DNA of 64,000 nucleotides from Tribonema minus (Eukaryota > Sar > Xanthophyceae > Tribonematales > Tribonemataceae). Position 1 is the first letter of the stretch. Every line of letters begins with the position of its first letter. Below, piece after piece: positions 25,901-37,900 of the stretch. Where the stretch lies: contig JAFCMP010000544.1 of the NCBI GenBank assembly GCA_017506865.1, positions 496,001 through 560,000 on the forward strand, written 5' to 3'. The notes under the pieces were generated by a model. It did not search any database. It saw only the letters and a list, made by a program, of their open reading frames with translations, and had not been told where the DNA came from. A program made the position numbers and the translations under genes.

Positions 25901-28900
25901 TCTACGTCCCAGCGTGTCAGTCTCCCTGACTGCGGGCGTGCGATGCACGGCGAGAGGCACTGCAGGGGGCCGCTGTGAGCGACTGAGCAGCTGATGCAAG
26001 CGTTGACGCTGGAGCAGCCACCCCTAACCCTATTCGTACCCCTACCTCACACCCACCCCTACCTCGACTTGAGGTAGCACCGCATGAGCGCAATGGCTGG
26101 TTACTTCGCGCTCCATGTATTGGGCGCCTGCCGCCAGAAATAAGCATTGTACTTGTGGTAGCAGCGCCTCCCCTACTTAGAATCGAAGCCCACACAGCTA
26201 GGGCCCCCCTAAGTTGCGCTCAACCTACCTTTCAGGCAGCGCCGTACAAGTGCGACAGCTCATAACTTCAAAAGCTAATAACTTGAAGTCTTGGTAATTG
26301 CGCGTCTAGCGCCAGCAGTCAACCCTTTATTTAAGCCGAAACTCTGCAAACAACCATGTTTGTTGCACATGACAGAGCAGTCCTGCGACGAGGGCAAAAT
26401 CATTCTATGCCAACTTCAACTTGAGCTTCTCGCTTGTGTGCGCCTTGTTTGTCGTTTCACTGCAGGGCTCTGACGAAGGCGGGGGCGGCCATGGCCGGCG
26501 ATGAAGATGCAGCAGCGCTCAACGACGAGGCCGACGTCCGTCACACCGGCGCGGTGCAGGTGCGCCGCGAGCCTGCGCACACATACATGCGGTCTGAGTA
26601 TTTCAGTTATAATTCTTCACACTCGAAGTAATAATTCAGATGCAGCAGCGCTCAACGATGGCGCGGTCGACGTCCGTCACACCGGCGGGGTGCGGTTGCG
26701 CCACGAGCCTGCGCATGCATGCATACGTACGGCGAAGCGGGCTGTGAAATTTTTAAAAAGTATGATGTGAAGTTTGTGCCGAGAGACTCACGGATGCAGC
26801 AGCGCTCGACGATGGGGCAGTCGACGTCCGTCACACCGGCGCGGTGCAGGTGCGCGCCGTGAGCGTGCGCATACATACCTACGGAGAAACGGGCTTGTGT
26901 GGAATAGGTTAATACATAAATGAATATAATGTGAAGTTTGTGCGGAGAGACTCGTGGATGCAGCACCGCTTGACGATGAGGCTGTCGACGTCCGTCACAG
27001 CGGCGCAGTGCAGGTGCCGCGAGCCTGCGCATTCATTCCTATCTACAGAAGCGGGCCTGCATGGAATATAATACTTCAAACTTGAAGTAATAACGCAAAT
27101 GCAGCGCTCAACGACGAGACGGTCGACGTCCGTCACACGTGGCAGTGACCGGCGGCCACCTAGCAGTCGCACGGACGAACCAGCGCAGCAATGCCGTGCT
27201 CTTTCGCACAGCATGAGCCATTGACATGCGTCGCGTCCTCTGTGCTGTTTCGCAATGCAGGGACTGGCAACGGACGCGTTCAACGCAGCGGTGGCCAGCG
27301 GCGGGCTAGACGGCAAAGTGAGTACAGTGTACCAAAATATGCTTTTGCAGTGAGTACAGCGCACTCATAATGCACTTGCGTGGTGAATGTGCATCGGTCC
27401 GGCCATGTGTTGCTGTGACAAGTATCTTCTCATCTGCCTGGGGGCTGCTTGCACGCTATCGTATACAAACGCCCTATGGGCAGTGCCGGCAACTGTTACG
27501 CGTCGTCGTCCAGGGGTGCACATCGCGGTGACGCAGCAGGCGTGGACGACTGCCGACCGTCCGCGGTGGGGTTATTTTCTGGGGGATTGGGGGGGGGGAG
27601 GGGGGGGGGTCCAACAACTTTGCGCACCGCTGTACTGCTTGCCACTGTCAAGGACGCCCAGACTAGGAAATTGCACGAAGATTCTCAGTCGACACCTCGG
27701 CAAGCTCCACAGTTGGCGACCGTAGTTTCCCGCAAAATTTGCTACCTGAAGCGTCTGGAGAGTGCTGGGGGGGAGCGGGGGGGGGAAGCGACCGCGACGA
27801 GCGAGGCTGCGCGCTGTTGGTGATGACCCTTGCCCTGACCCTGACATTGCCTGATTCGCCCTGCTGTCAAGATCATCCACGAACGTGGGCCGCGCCGTGA
27901 ACTACAACAAGGGGTTGTGGCACCATGAGGGTCGCCCTTGGCAGGTCACTCTCACGCACTGAAATGCGCTGTCGTGCGCCGGCCACTGATAGCGACATCT
28001 GCCGCATCCTCTACAGACACATATGCTCAGATGCTGACACATAGAAAAATGATATCAACGCTGCCTCATTGTTCAAATCGCGGTGGTTATGACCCGCTGC
28101 AGGTCATCTTCTGGGACTTCCAGACGCACCAGGCGCTTGCCGAAATTGCGACGGGCGCTGGCGTCTCGCAGGTTTGTGCATTTGTCTTTGTGTTGAAGTT
28201 TCATACTTGAAGTTTTGGAGTTGAAGTTTCCTCACGTCACATACCACACGCGTGCACCCATGAAAATGGGTCGCGACGGGCGCCGGTGTCTCGCAGGTCA
28301 GCGCGTCGTCCGTATTGAAGTTTAGAGTTTGAAGTTGAAATTCCATGCACCACACGCATGCGCTGCGTGCTGTAGGGGCCCTCACTCAACTGCAGACACG
28401 TGCGTAGAGACACAAACAGAGCTCGCTATATATTCAATCACCGCGGGTTCATCTCAGCTGACATGCCTGAGCACGTACATGCCCGCGCACGTGCGTGTCA
28501 GCTGAGAGAATCCCGCGGTGATTGAAAATTTAACGCGCTCTGTTTGCGTCTCTACGCAGCTGCTTCTGCAGTTGAGTGAGGGCCTCTAAAAGTACCCAGG
28601 TACCCCACCTGCGCACCTTCCAGCTGTGTTGCCTACCAGCTAGGGCTCTGGTTCAGCTAAGTGCCTCGTGTTGTTGGACTGTGCCAGACAACAAGTGATG
28701 GCACCACGCTGCTGCTTCCCAAGTCTCTCCGAACTGACTTCACATTCTACTTCTATTCCATATGCCTGTTCCCCTTTCAGCCGCTTGTGGTAATGGGAAA
28801 AGATGGGCCAAGTAGGCAGGCATACCCTTGTCAGTGCGTAGCAGCAGAGGAAGCAGAGGTGCCTGAGGAGGCTCTTGTGTGAGCCAAGTTGGGGCTAATG

Positions 28901-31900
28901 TTTTTCATAGGATGCAACGTATTATGCTGGTCGCAGATCCTCCATAGAGGTGGGGGCATGACCTCTGTAAAATCAGCACAATGTGGCAGAAAGAAAACGG
29001 CACAATGTGGCAAAAATATCAAGACGCGAAGATGCTTCATAGCTCAGGCATGACCCCTGCAAAAATCAGCAGAGTGTGGCGGAAATTTCGAGACGCAAAC
29101 ATGCTGCATAGCTCAGGTCTGCGCTGTGTTCCGACAACTTTCGTGAGCAGCAAGTGCGCCAGTGCACGCTTCATGGAGTGTGGCCGATACATCTTTTGAT
29201 GATAACGACATGGGCTGTTGCTTGTGGCGCGTGCTGAGCATCACATCAAGGTTAATGGCATCATGGCAATCACATTTGAGTGTTGTCTACTTGAGAACGA
29301 ATGCTGCGCGAGCGCAGCCACACCGCCGACCACGCCTTCGTAGACAACCTCACCCTCTGCATACTGCCAGCTGCAACGCAAGCTCAACGTCACTGTCGCT
29401 GCCTGCCCTGAGCAATGGTCCAGTCCTGTTTGGATGACATTCTTTACTTGTTTGTAAGTACAACATGTTTCTTTCATGTTGACGCGCTTCCTCCCAGTCA
29501 ATTTATGTTATAATGTTCGCATTTGAAATTCTGCACTACTCGTCTCCTGTCAACTGCTTGATCCAACTGGCTTTAATTTCCGCGCCTGTGCAGTTGGAAC
29601 TGGTGCGCGATTCTGGGCTGCTGGCAGCCGCGTGCGACGACAGCGTCGTCCGCATCTACGACTTTGCCACCAGGTACGCCAGCCACTCACTCCCAGACGA
29701 AGCCCAGGCGATACTAATAGAAGTATCACAAAATCGGTGGCCGTAACAATTGTATAAAATGTAAAGGTGACCATGGTCATTGGTGGAAGGCAACTGGCGG
29801 CTAAGCACACCTTGTTTCCTAGAGCTCTACGATCTTTTGAAAATCGTTTTCATAAACTTTTCGGGGAGAAGTGTAGCCGGACGACATGCGAAGTGTTGCT
29901 TGTTTTCGATACCACATGCGTACTGCGCGCAGCAGGCGTGGAACAGTTCAGCGAGTGGAGAGCTGCTAGCGCGTTGAGACGGGCGTGCTTCTGTCGCCAA
30001 GTACGCCAGCCTCTGAGACATGGAACAGGCCTCTGCGTGTCCACGGCGTTGTAGTGGCCAAGTCGCGCACACAGACGAGGCATGGAATGGCCTGCTGTGT
30101 ACGAATGACATACCTCAAGAGGTACTTCACATGAGGGCAGGAGGCACCCACGTCATCGTGCACTGCTGATGCCCATCTGAATGCAGGCTCCGTGCCCACA
30201 CTATAGTAACTGCGCGTTGGGTGCTGACTGTCGGTAGCAGTACTTCCGTCACCACTTGAAGTTGCTACCGGCATCTCTCCCTCGGATGTGAAACCAGTGC
30301 GCTGCACCATCACTCGAAGAGCATATGACAGCTACATGCTCATCCATTGCCGTTAGCGCGCTTGACGGTTACGTCACTTACACCTGCCGGTATGCAGACC
30401 ACAATACATTCACTTCTACGTAGCACCACCACTTAAAGTTGTCATCGGCGACTCTCCCCCGTGCCGCCGCAGGAAGCTGGTGCGGCGGCTGCCCGGGCAC
30501 AGCGCTCATCGAACGCCGAGTGTCGACTACAGTACTTCCTGCACCACTTGAAGTTGCTGTTGGTGACTCTCCCTTATTTTTGAACATTGCGCTGCCACTT
30601 GAAGTTCTCAACGGCGACTCTCCCGTGCCGCGCGTCGCAGGAAGCTGGTGCGGCGTCTGCCCGGCCACGGCGGTCCCATAGTGGACATGGTCTTCACCGC
30701 CGACTCCAGGCGCCTCGCGGTCGCCGCGGCCGACAGCACCATCAGGTTAGTATTTGTGTTGCGCTGTTGAAGTGCCAAAGTTGAAGTTTGCAATTTTGTT
30801 GTTGCATGCGGCGCCCGCGCTTCCGGCGCGCTGCGCAAGCGGCAGTGCGGAGAAAGTGGCACCGCCTTGGCACAGCAAGGGTATGGAACTCCATGAAGTA
30901 CTTGAAATACCCCCAAAGTAGAGCCTAATACAGCTTAGCGGCTGACAGCACCATCGGGTAATCATTTGTAAACTCACTCCGGCCCCTCTGGCCTTTAAGC
31001 CCCCTCCATCTTCTTGCACAGAAGTATCTGCCCGCCAGCACGCCTAGAGCGAGCCACTGCAGTGTGCCTGCGAGATGATAGACTTCACCCTAGCTCGCTA
31101 CCGTGCGGTTAGCAGGCCATGCTGCCAGCATGCTGCCAGCAACTCACGGAGTGTTGTGTTGTTGAACTGTTGAGGTTGAAGTTTGCAACTTTGTGGTCGC
31201 ATGCAGCGCCTGTGTTGTTGAACTGTTGAGGTTGAAGTTTGCAACTTTGTGGTCGCATGCGGCGCCCGCGCTTTTGGGACCTGCGCACGCGGCAGCGCGG
31301 AGAAGGTGGCACCGCCTAGTAACGTGAAGCGCATGGAACGTCTCGAAGTACCTGTCTGACTATATACATCTACTTAGCGTGGAGCTTTTTGAAGCACTTG
31401 CCTGATGATATGGTGACCCTGACCGTAACCCAAGCTTGCGCTTCTGGATGTGTGTGCTGAAAGTACGACAGAAAACGAAGCTAAAAGGTTCATATTGCTC
31501 ACAGTAGGGTTGGGGTTAGGATTATGATTACGTTTTGGGTTCAGGGATAGGGCTATGTAGGGCTTTGGGTCCATCGCACGCTCTCACGTGATTAAACCTC
31601 GTGCCCTGTGCATGCGCCATATAGAGCAGGCATGAGGAGAGCGTCAATCAAGGCAACTGTACTTGAGTGCTCCACTCAGGCCTGGCCTTGCTGCGTCACT
31701 TCTATGTTGATTCGCGACCCCTTTTTCGTTGATTGCGCACAGTGAAGCGCTCACCGCCCCCGCACCCTCTCACAATTTTTTACCTTAACCCCGAGCTCTT
31801 ACATCTTACCCAGGGGCCGAGACCTGCCAGCGGTATCAGATCCTCACCTTAGATCCTCGCGGTAAGACGTAGTCCAGGGTCTGCAACCAACCAGTGGTAT

Positions 31901-34900
31901 CAATTGCTAACCCGACACACGTGCTCTCAAGCCTGACCCCAGGGTTTGGGGCTGCCGGAAAATTGAAATATTTGTTGTCCCAAACCCACGCTCTCTATCC
32001 GGACCCAGGGCGCCCAGCGGCGAAACCTAAAGTAGGGTCTGATGACCAATATCAAGGGTCTGAGACCTGGCGGTGGTATGCAATCATTAATGCCCTTTTC
32101 CTAAACCCTCGCTTCCAAACTCAACTCAGGGTGTGGGACCTGCCGACCGGCAAGTGCGTCGACTGGCTCAAGTTTGCCAAGCCGGTGACCAGCCTCACCA
32201 CTTCGCCCACGGGGGAGTTCCTGTGCACAAGGTTAGGGTTTGGGTCAGGGTTAGGGTTAGGATTCGGCTTAGGGTGGGCATGCACGCTTAGGGTTAGGGT
32301 TGGGCAGTTCCTGGGCACTGATGAAACTCGAAAACCGTCCACAAACGCGAGTTCGCAGAGAAATTATCCGAAGCATCAGGCACATCAGCGCGACCAGAAG
32401 CAGCAGAAGCAGTATCCACAGTGGCCGTCTCTCGTGCTGCGCAAGGAAGCGCGTAACGTTGCCGGCGCGTGTATATATGTAGTGCACGGCCTTGTGCGCA
32501 GGTTCAACTTGTGATGTGCTGAGCCTGACAGCGGCGCAGCGCGCGAGCGCGGCTCCACGCACGTCCTGCGCGGCACTGAACACGCCAGATACTTGTACGC
32601 ACGCGCACGCTGGCTACTGCACCGCTCGCCATCACTCGCCAACTTGTCCAGAGTGCGCCGCGCTTCCGCGCGTCACGCGTCGCGCCTCGCGTGTGACGCG
32701 CGGAAGCGTGTAGCATCACAGGCACGTGTACTTGAAGTATGATGTGATATGTCGCAGGTTCAACATGTGACGTGCCTCACCTGGCCACCGCCGCTAATGC
32801 CGGCGTCCACTGCCTCAACGGTCAAAAGCAAGGGCCGTTGGTGGCACTGCTTGAAGTCCCTGAACTGTCATGGACGACGAGTGCAAGCTCATCAGTCGCA
32901 CCGACAATACTTTGTAAGCATGCAGCGCTACTGCCGCCGATGACGGTGATCACTCCGGCCACGCTTACAAGGGATAATTGCTGCGCAGCAAGCGTCGATG
33001 GCACCTCATCTCACACTCACTTACGCCTCCTGCGTCGTTCTCCCCCTGTTGCAGCCACCAGGACCGCCTCGGCCTGAGCGTATGGGCGGACCGCAGCTTT
33101 TTCCAGGTACCACTGCACTTAGATACTATTTGAAAAGATATCATGTGAACAGCACTCAATTTGCTGCATCTGGCAGTATGTATTCAGCCCCTTGACCAGA
33201 AAGTGAGCACTTGGACTGGCCACTGCCTATCGCGGCTGACGTCTTAACTCAATGTACTATAATGGCTGCGAGCGTTGTGGATCGAACCCTTCTCTTCATT
33301 TACCCCTGCACCTGGCGTGATATTCTTGCACGGTCCTGTGGGGGTGTGGGGCTCCCTTTGCAAGTTGTCAGAGCGTGCAGCCCCCCCCCCCCCCCCCCCC
33401 CCCCTCGAGCCACCCACCCAGCACAACCGCTGAGCATTGCACTTTTGCCTGCCTCCGACTCTGAGTCTGAATCTGCAATTGTGCCTGCACACCACGGCTG
33501 CTTGAGCCCGTGTGCCTAGACAACATGCCTACTGCGACGACTTTCAAGGGACCGCTGAGCGCTGGGATCTCCCTGACTCTGACTCTGCTACCGTACCTAC
33601 CCCTGCGGCAGCCCTGCTGAGCGCTGCGCACCTCTCTGACTCCGACTCTGACTCTACAATCATGCCCGCCTGCTGCAGCCCGTGTACCTGGACAGCACGC
33701 CCACGGCGCCAACCTGTTGTCAAAAGCAGCGCTGAACGCTGCAAAACTCCCTGACTCTAACTCTGGCACCGTGCCTTCGCCTGCGGCAGCCCAATGGAGC
33801 GCTGCGGACCTCTCTGACTCTGCCTCTGACTCTACAATCATACTTGCGCCTGCTGCAGCCCGTGTACCTGGACAGCACGCCCACGGCGCCGATCCTGATG
33901 GACCAGCCGCCGCCGGCAGTTGAGGACGAGGGTGGCGTCGACACCGGTGAGCGCTGCTGCTGCGCACGACGAGAGTTAGGGTTAGGACCAGCACATGATA
34001 AAGGTCGGAGTTTTTAAACAAGTTTTTGTGCTTTCTCACAATGAGAGAATGAATTGAACCACATGCTCCACCGCTTGTGCGGGCCGCATCGCTGTCCTGA
34101 CCGGTACATCATCGTCTCTTGTGTAGAGAGCCGGAGGGGAGGGGGAGGGGGCGAGGGGCAATCCGGTGAGTGCTGCTGCTGTGCGCGATGACGCCTGCGG
34201 TAACTGTGCGCCGCAGTAGATGCCGCTTCTCCGCACGGATGCCCTTGAGGCAGCAGCACGCTTCGGCGTGGCGCGCCGAACACCTCGCGTCACGCCACGA
34301 CCATCCCGTATCGCAGTCTCGCGTCACGCCACGACCATCGCGTATCGCAGCGGCATGCTGCGATCATGCGTACCAGCGGCTGATGCGGCAGGACCAGTCG
34401 GGGCTGCGGCCACACGTCTCAGCCTTCTTGCAGCACGTCTCAGCCATCTTGAAGCACGTCTCAACCATCGTGCATCACGTCGCTCGCAACCATTGCACAT
34501 CACGTCTCAACCATTGCAAACCGCGCGTCGCGCTGTGCGCACAGGCGTGGACGCGAGCGGCGGCTACGCGCAGGACAAGCGCGCGCTGCGCGGCGCCGCC
34601 GCGGTGGACGCGGAGACGGAGGCGCAGATCGACACGGACATCGCCGCCGGCGCCGCCGCAACGCGCCCAGGTCAGTTCTTGTATGTGGTCAGGGTTAGGG
34701 TTGGGTTAGGGAAACTCGGGTTAGGGTTAGGGTTAGGGTCAGGGTTAGGGTCCACTGGCGCGTCGGCAGCACATGGGTCAGACCTAATGGAGACGGAGGC
34801 GCAGATCGACACGGACATCGCCGACGCCGCGGCGCGCCCCGGTGAATTGCATGTATGCGCGTGTGGTCAGGGTCAGGGGTAGGAGTAGGGTTAGGGTTGA

Positions 34901-37900
34901 AGTTAGAGTCAGGGTTAGGGTTAGGAGTAGGGTTCGGGTTAAAATTAGGGTTGGGCCGTCGTGAGGGTCCACTGGCGTGTTGGCAGCATATGGGGCAGAC
35001 CTAATGTAGATAGAGGTGCAGATCGGCACGGACATTGCCGCCACGGGCGCCGCGACGCGCCCAGGTCAGCGTGCTGAGCGTAGTCGCGCGTGTGCTTGCG
35101 TGTGTGTATGATTTGAGCCGCTGGCACTTGGGCAGACTTGAGGCGCTGGCATGTGGACAGGCGCAAAGTGACAAGGACATAGGCACCGCGGGCGCCGCTT
35201 CGCGCCCAGGTCAGTCTGCGCATTTAATCAGGATTGAGGTTAGGGTTGAACATGAAATTAGGGGTAGGGTTAAGGTTGGGGTCCACTGCCGACAGATGGG
35301 TCAGGCCTGATGCAGACGGAGGCGCACATTGATACGGACATGGCCGACGCCGCCGCACCGCAGGTCAGCGTGCTGAGCGTAGCTGCGCGCGCGCGTGCGT
35401 GTGAAGAATGTTGAGCCGCTGGCACTTGGGCAAGGGCAGATCCGTCCGATGGATATATATACCGTAAAGTCTATAATTAAGCCCATGGGGCGACTTTTTT
35501 ATGAGAGCGAAAAAAAGGGGGGTGGGCCGTCATTAATTTATGGACGAAAAAAGGGTGGGGCAGATTAATAGTTGAGCCATTACAGCTAATCTAACACCAT
35601 CATGAAGTGACGGGCATCGCCAGCCTTCCGTTTTCAGCGCGTTCGAACCTCCGGTTCAACTCGAACTTGGAGTGGCGGTTCAAACATTCACATGCACGTG
35701 ATGGCTGACCGATCAGGAGCTGGCGGTAGGCTAAAGCCAAGCAAGCTATGAACAAATCTTTGCGTGAGGTACAGGAAGGCAAGCAACGCAGCATGCTGGA
35801 CGTCTTCCGCGATTGCCTAGCGGGCCATTTCGGTCTCCGCAACAGCCTCAGCTTAGCCTCCCCTCCCCCCCTGCTACGCAGCAGGTTGTCGTGCAGATAG
35901 AGTCTCAAAGCGACAGCGATGATGCTTCTGTGTATTTGCTGCCTGTTCATGTGATTGCTGCCTTTCTGACTGCTCTGCACGTTGCTGGCAATGGCTGCTT
36001 CGCGTTGTTCTATGTGCCCAAATAATGTGGTGATGTAGCATGAGTCACTGAGTTGATCATCCCTGCAGCATGCGCATGCGCAGAGGGCACGTTGTGCTGC
36101 ATATGCATCTGCAAAAAATGGGGGGGGCATATTTTCATGAGCAAATAAAAAGGGTGGGGCATCATTTTAGGAGAGCTCGGAAACTCATAAAAAAGTCGCC
36201 CCATGGGCTTAATTATAGACTTTACGGTATACTTCAAAACACTAACTTGCAGGTACGCTAGGAAATTGATCGCCACCGCCGCCGGTGCCGCGGCGCGCCC
36301 CGGTCAGTCCGCGCGTGTGGTCAGAGTTAGGTTTATAATTAGGTTTTTAAAGTTAGGGTTAGAGTTAGGGATAGGGTCCACTGGCGTGTCGGCAGCAGAT
36401 GGGCCAGACCTAATGTGGACGGAGGCGCAGATGTCCAAGGACATCGCCGCCGCCGCCGCCGCCGCCGTTGCGACGCGCCCCGGTCAGTGTCTGAGTCTAC
36501 GCGCGTGCGCGTGTGCGTGTGTGTGTGTGTGTGTGTGTAGGGTTCTGAGCTGCTGGCACGTCAGCAGAGGCAAGTCATACCGCCCAACGCGCTCATGGAC
36601 TTCAGAGAGGCCGCGTGTGTCTGGCGTGTGGGTTCCTTCACTGTACTGAGAAGAATCAACTTCAGGTCGATATGTGCTGTACCGCGCTGCATGTACACGC
36701 GTGTTTGTGACCTTCAAATGTGGAGTGTTCCGTGTCCCGCAGGGCCAGGTCCATCCGCCGAATGTCGATGCATCCAAAAAGCGCTTGGCGTTGCGGAGAA
36801 CGTGGCCCGGCCAAGAAAGCTCCAGCCTAACCCTAACCCAAAAACTGAGCGCAAACCCTAACCCTCACCCCAAGTCAAAGCTGCAGTCTGTCTCCAACCA
36901 TCTTGCTCACATGCCACGCTTACCGTCTCTCTCCTCTTGGACAGTGAGCGACAAATCACTTGAAGTCTCTCTCTCCGTCTTCGTTCAGAGCTGGTGTCAG
37001 AGTGTGCGACAGTATCCATCGATGCACGCTCGCGATGAGAACAGCCTTATTGCATGCTCATTCCTTCGCGTGCTTTGCAAACTCATTTGTCATACCCGCT
37101 GCATCTCGCCGCTTCATATGGCAGCACTTGTTCACGCTGTCACGTGTCTGCGAAGCGCTCCTTGCTGAGGACGTAGTCTGGGTTAGGGTTAGGGTTAGGT
37201 TTAGGGTTAGGATTAGGGTTAGGGTTAACCCTAAGTAAGTCAGTGCTGCAGTTCGTTTCCAACGATTTTTGGTGTTGCTAACCTGTTACACCTATCGCAT
37301 CTTGCCGCTTCAGACGGCGGGCGCCTGATCACGCTGTCGTCGTTGCGCAGGGCCGAGTCTTTGAAAAGTATACACTTCTATGTATAGTATACATTGTATA
37401 CGTCGAAGGACATGTCTGTGAGACGCTAATCTTTGCTGAGAACGCAGCCGGCTAAGCCAGCGCTGCATGTCGTGTCCGACGCTTTCAGTTTGCTCACATG
37501 TTGCACTTGCCGTATCTCATACTTAAGACGGCGAGCGCCTGATCACGCCGGTCACTGCATCATTGTTCGGCGCTGGCGTCTGAGTCTGCGACGATATCGC
37601 TGCAGCCTCTTGACCAGAAAAGCCTTCAAGCGCGCTCATTCATTCGCATAATTTCATGAACGCGAGCTCACACGTCATGCCTACCATCTCACCTGTTCAG
37701 ACGGCGCGCGCCTGATCACGCTGTCGTCGCTGCCGCGCGCGTACTGGGCCAGCCTGTTCCAGCTCGAGCTCATCAAGGCCAGGAACAGGTGCGAATGCGC
37801 CTGTCGCCAGGCGCCGCATTCTACAAATACCTGCAAAGGCATGCAGTTTGTGTGCACCGTCATCGTGATTACAGACGAGTGGAAGGCCAGAAGATAGAGC

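Larger units (their letters stand above)
34671..36490 (+). repeat. Six-copy array of UTP21 exon 24 with telomere-like spacers
   Basis: The 3' half of exon 24 (GAGACGGAGGCGCAGATCGA, then CGACGCGCCCAGGTCAG) recurs near 34790, 35006, 35157, 35312, 36264 and 36415. Most copies keep the GT donor. Several are preceded by TTAGGG-rich sequence and a CACTGGCG.GTCGGCAGCA block ending in a CAG acceptor. Copies at 34782-34841 and 36408-36482 are open, with AG before and GT after and phase 1-1. The copy near 35006 has a TAG. The array is interrupted by the 35462-36227 element. Confidence 0.85.

Noticed and set aside
34682..35290. Chromosome end (true telomere)
   Set aside because: The TTAGGG units are degenerate and interrupted, and lie between exons of one gene whose coding sequence continues for 10 kb.
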